Shown: positions 63,249 to 64,000 of the stretch, one piece after another
Position numbering within the stretch: the first letter of the stretch is position 1
Layout: every line of letters begins with the position of its first letter
Source: Rheinheimera mangrovi
GTDB lineage: Bacteria; Pseudomonadota; Gammaproteobacteria; Enterobacterales; Alteromonadaceae
Assembly: GCF_003990335.1 (NCBI RefSeq)
Contig: NZ_CP034683.1
Span: 1,688,501 to 1,752,500, forward strand
Direction of reading: 5' to 3'
DNA: 64,000 bases
The notes under the pieces: model-generated
Seen by the model: only the letters and a program-made list of their open reading frames with translations
What the model was told of the DNA's origin: nothing
Databases searched by the model: none
Position numbers and translations under genes: made by a program

Positions 63249-64000
63249 CTAAATTTCTTGTTGTAATTTTCTGGCCTCAGCGGTTTTGCCTGATGCCTTC
63301 AGTACCTGAACTAACCGTTTGAGCGTCCCCTGAATTTCTTCGGCCGGACTTTTATTATGTCGCAGTATGCGAAGCTCTTTTAGGTAAAAGAGTTCGGCTT
63401 TGGCGTATTCTTGTTTGAGCTGATAAATGCGTGCCAGTCTATACAGGCAGCTTGCCAAATCAGGATGCTCTGGAGGGAGTGAGGTTTCAGCTATAGTCAG
63501 TGCCCGGTGGTAAAGCTGTTCAGCATCCAGCAGTTTATTCTGGTCTTTGTAATAATCAGCTAAACCAACCAGAGTGGGCAGTAGTTTAGGATGTTTAGAG
63601 CCTAAAGTATTCTGCTGATTAACCAAGGCTGTTTTCAGCAAGTGTTCTGCCCGGCTATCACCTAACTCCTTATACATGCGGCCTAAATTAACCTCCATTG
63701 TGCTGACACTCAGGTGGGTAGGGCCCAAGATTGGTCTTAATGTTTCTACTGCTTGCTCTAACAGTTTTTGCGCAGCAGCGGTATCTCCTAGGTCGTCCAG
63801 AACTAACGCCAGATTGTTCTGCGACATGGCTACGTCTGGATGTCTTTCTCCAAAAAGTTTTAAACGCATAGTTAAGGATTGCTGATGGTAGTGTTTTGAT
63901 TTTTCAGTATCGTTTTTGTCTGAATACAGAGACCCTATATTGTTTAATAATGTTGCGACCTCCTGATGATCCCCATTGTGGGCTGAACGCAGCAGTGTTA
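63249..64000 (-). CDS. tetratricopeptide-repeat protein, 5'-truncated by window edge
   Basis: The frame is open to the right edge of the window, so the N-terminus is missing; about 249 residues remain. It consists of kinesin-light-chain-type TPRs of about 42 residues with the pattern LxxLYxxxGdxxxAexxxxxaLxxxxxxxGxxHPxxa (e.g. FGERHPDVAMSQNNLALVLDDLGDTAAAQKLL, LPPEHPDLASCLYRLARIY). A Met at 63869 is internal. Proteins with this repeat often carry a kinase or signalling domain upstream, which cannot be seen here. It lies upstream of the trp promoter in the same direction, 50 bases away. Confidence 0.8.
   Translation of the reverse strand, partial: TLLRSAHNGDHQEVATLLNNIGSLYSDKNDTEKSKHYHQQSLTMRLKLFGERHPDVAMSQNNLALVLDDLGDTAAAQKLLEQAVETLRPILGPTHLSVSTMEVNLGRMYKELGDSRAEHLLKTALVNQQNTLGSKHPKLLPTLVGLADYYKDQNKLLDAEQLYHRALTIAETSLPPEHPDLASCLYRLARIYQLKQEYAKAELFYLKELRILRHNKSPAEEIQGTLKRLVQVLKASGKTAEARKLQQEI

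Overview
The window looks like a chromosomal segment of an aerobic gammaproteobacterium of the Alteromonadales/Chromatiales type. A Rheinheimera- or Alishewanella-like genome is my best guess, from the combination of an rnfABCDGE-nth operon, a trpE-G-D-CF-B-A operon with a fused TrpCF, a yjbEFGH-type exopolysaccharide operon and an MJ1255-type glycosyltransferase. I could not confirm this by a search. No phage, CRISPR array, rRNA or intact insertion sequence is visible.

Region 1 (1-19.7 kb, all + strand) is a surface-polysaccharide (O-antigen type) locus. It starts inside rmlB and continues with rmlA, rmlC, a hexapeptide acyltransferase and a WecE-type aminotransferase; together these would make a dTDP-linked 4-amino-4,6-dideoxyhexose and its N-acyl form. 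A very AT-rich, low-similarity block follows: Wzx-like flippase, an unrecognised protein, Wzy-like polymerase and a GT2 glycosyltransferase. Next is a WbpG/HisH2/HisF2 amidotransferase trio (acetamidino-sugar formation), a bi-domain dehydrogenase, a heparinase-fold protein, a GT4 glycosyltransferase, a WbpV-like reductase/epimerase, a PglC/WbpL-like initiating phosphoglycosyl transferase and a WbpM-like 4,6-dehydratase.

Region 2 (19.9-27.2 kb, + strand) holds a second WbpM-like paralogue, then yjbE-yjbF-yjbG-yjbH (gfcABCD type) with promoter-overlapping palindromes and an internal terminator, then galE.

Region 3 (27.2-35.5 kb) is housekeeping and accessory: a REC-TPR response regulator, an MJ1255-family glycosyltransferase and tdk (- strand); MAPEG, YqaA, cyclophilin, DUF2750, bfd and aspartoacylase genes (+ strand); gloA and nth (- strand).

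Region 4 (35.5-44 kb, - strand) holds the Rnf electron-transport operon (RnfC with a long Ala/Lys repeat tail), a 63-bp tandem repeat array, a degenerate GGDEF-EAL protein and three identical tRNA-Asn genes behind one strong promoter.

Region 5 (44.5-56.2 kb) holds a MATE transporter, uvrB, a small beta-barrel protein, a LysR regulator divergent from a two-gene RND efflux system, and a secreted M14 peptidase.

Region 6 (56.2-64 kb, - strand) is the complete trp operon. Its leader contains two successive Trp-rich leader peptides, each followed by its own attenuator-like terminator. This tandem trp attenuator is the most interesting regulatory structure I see. A TPR protein truncated by the window end lies upstream.
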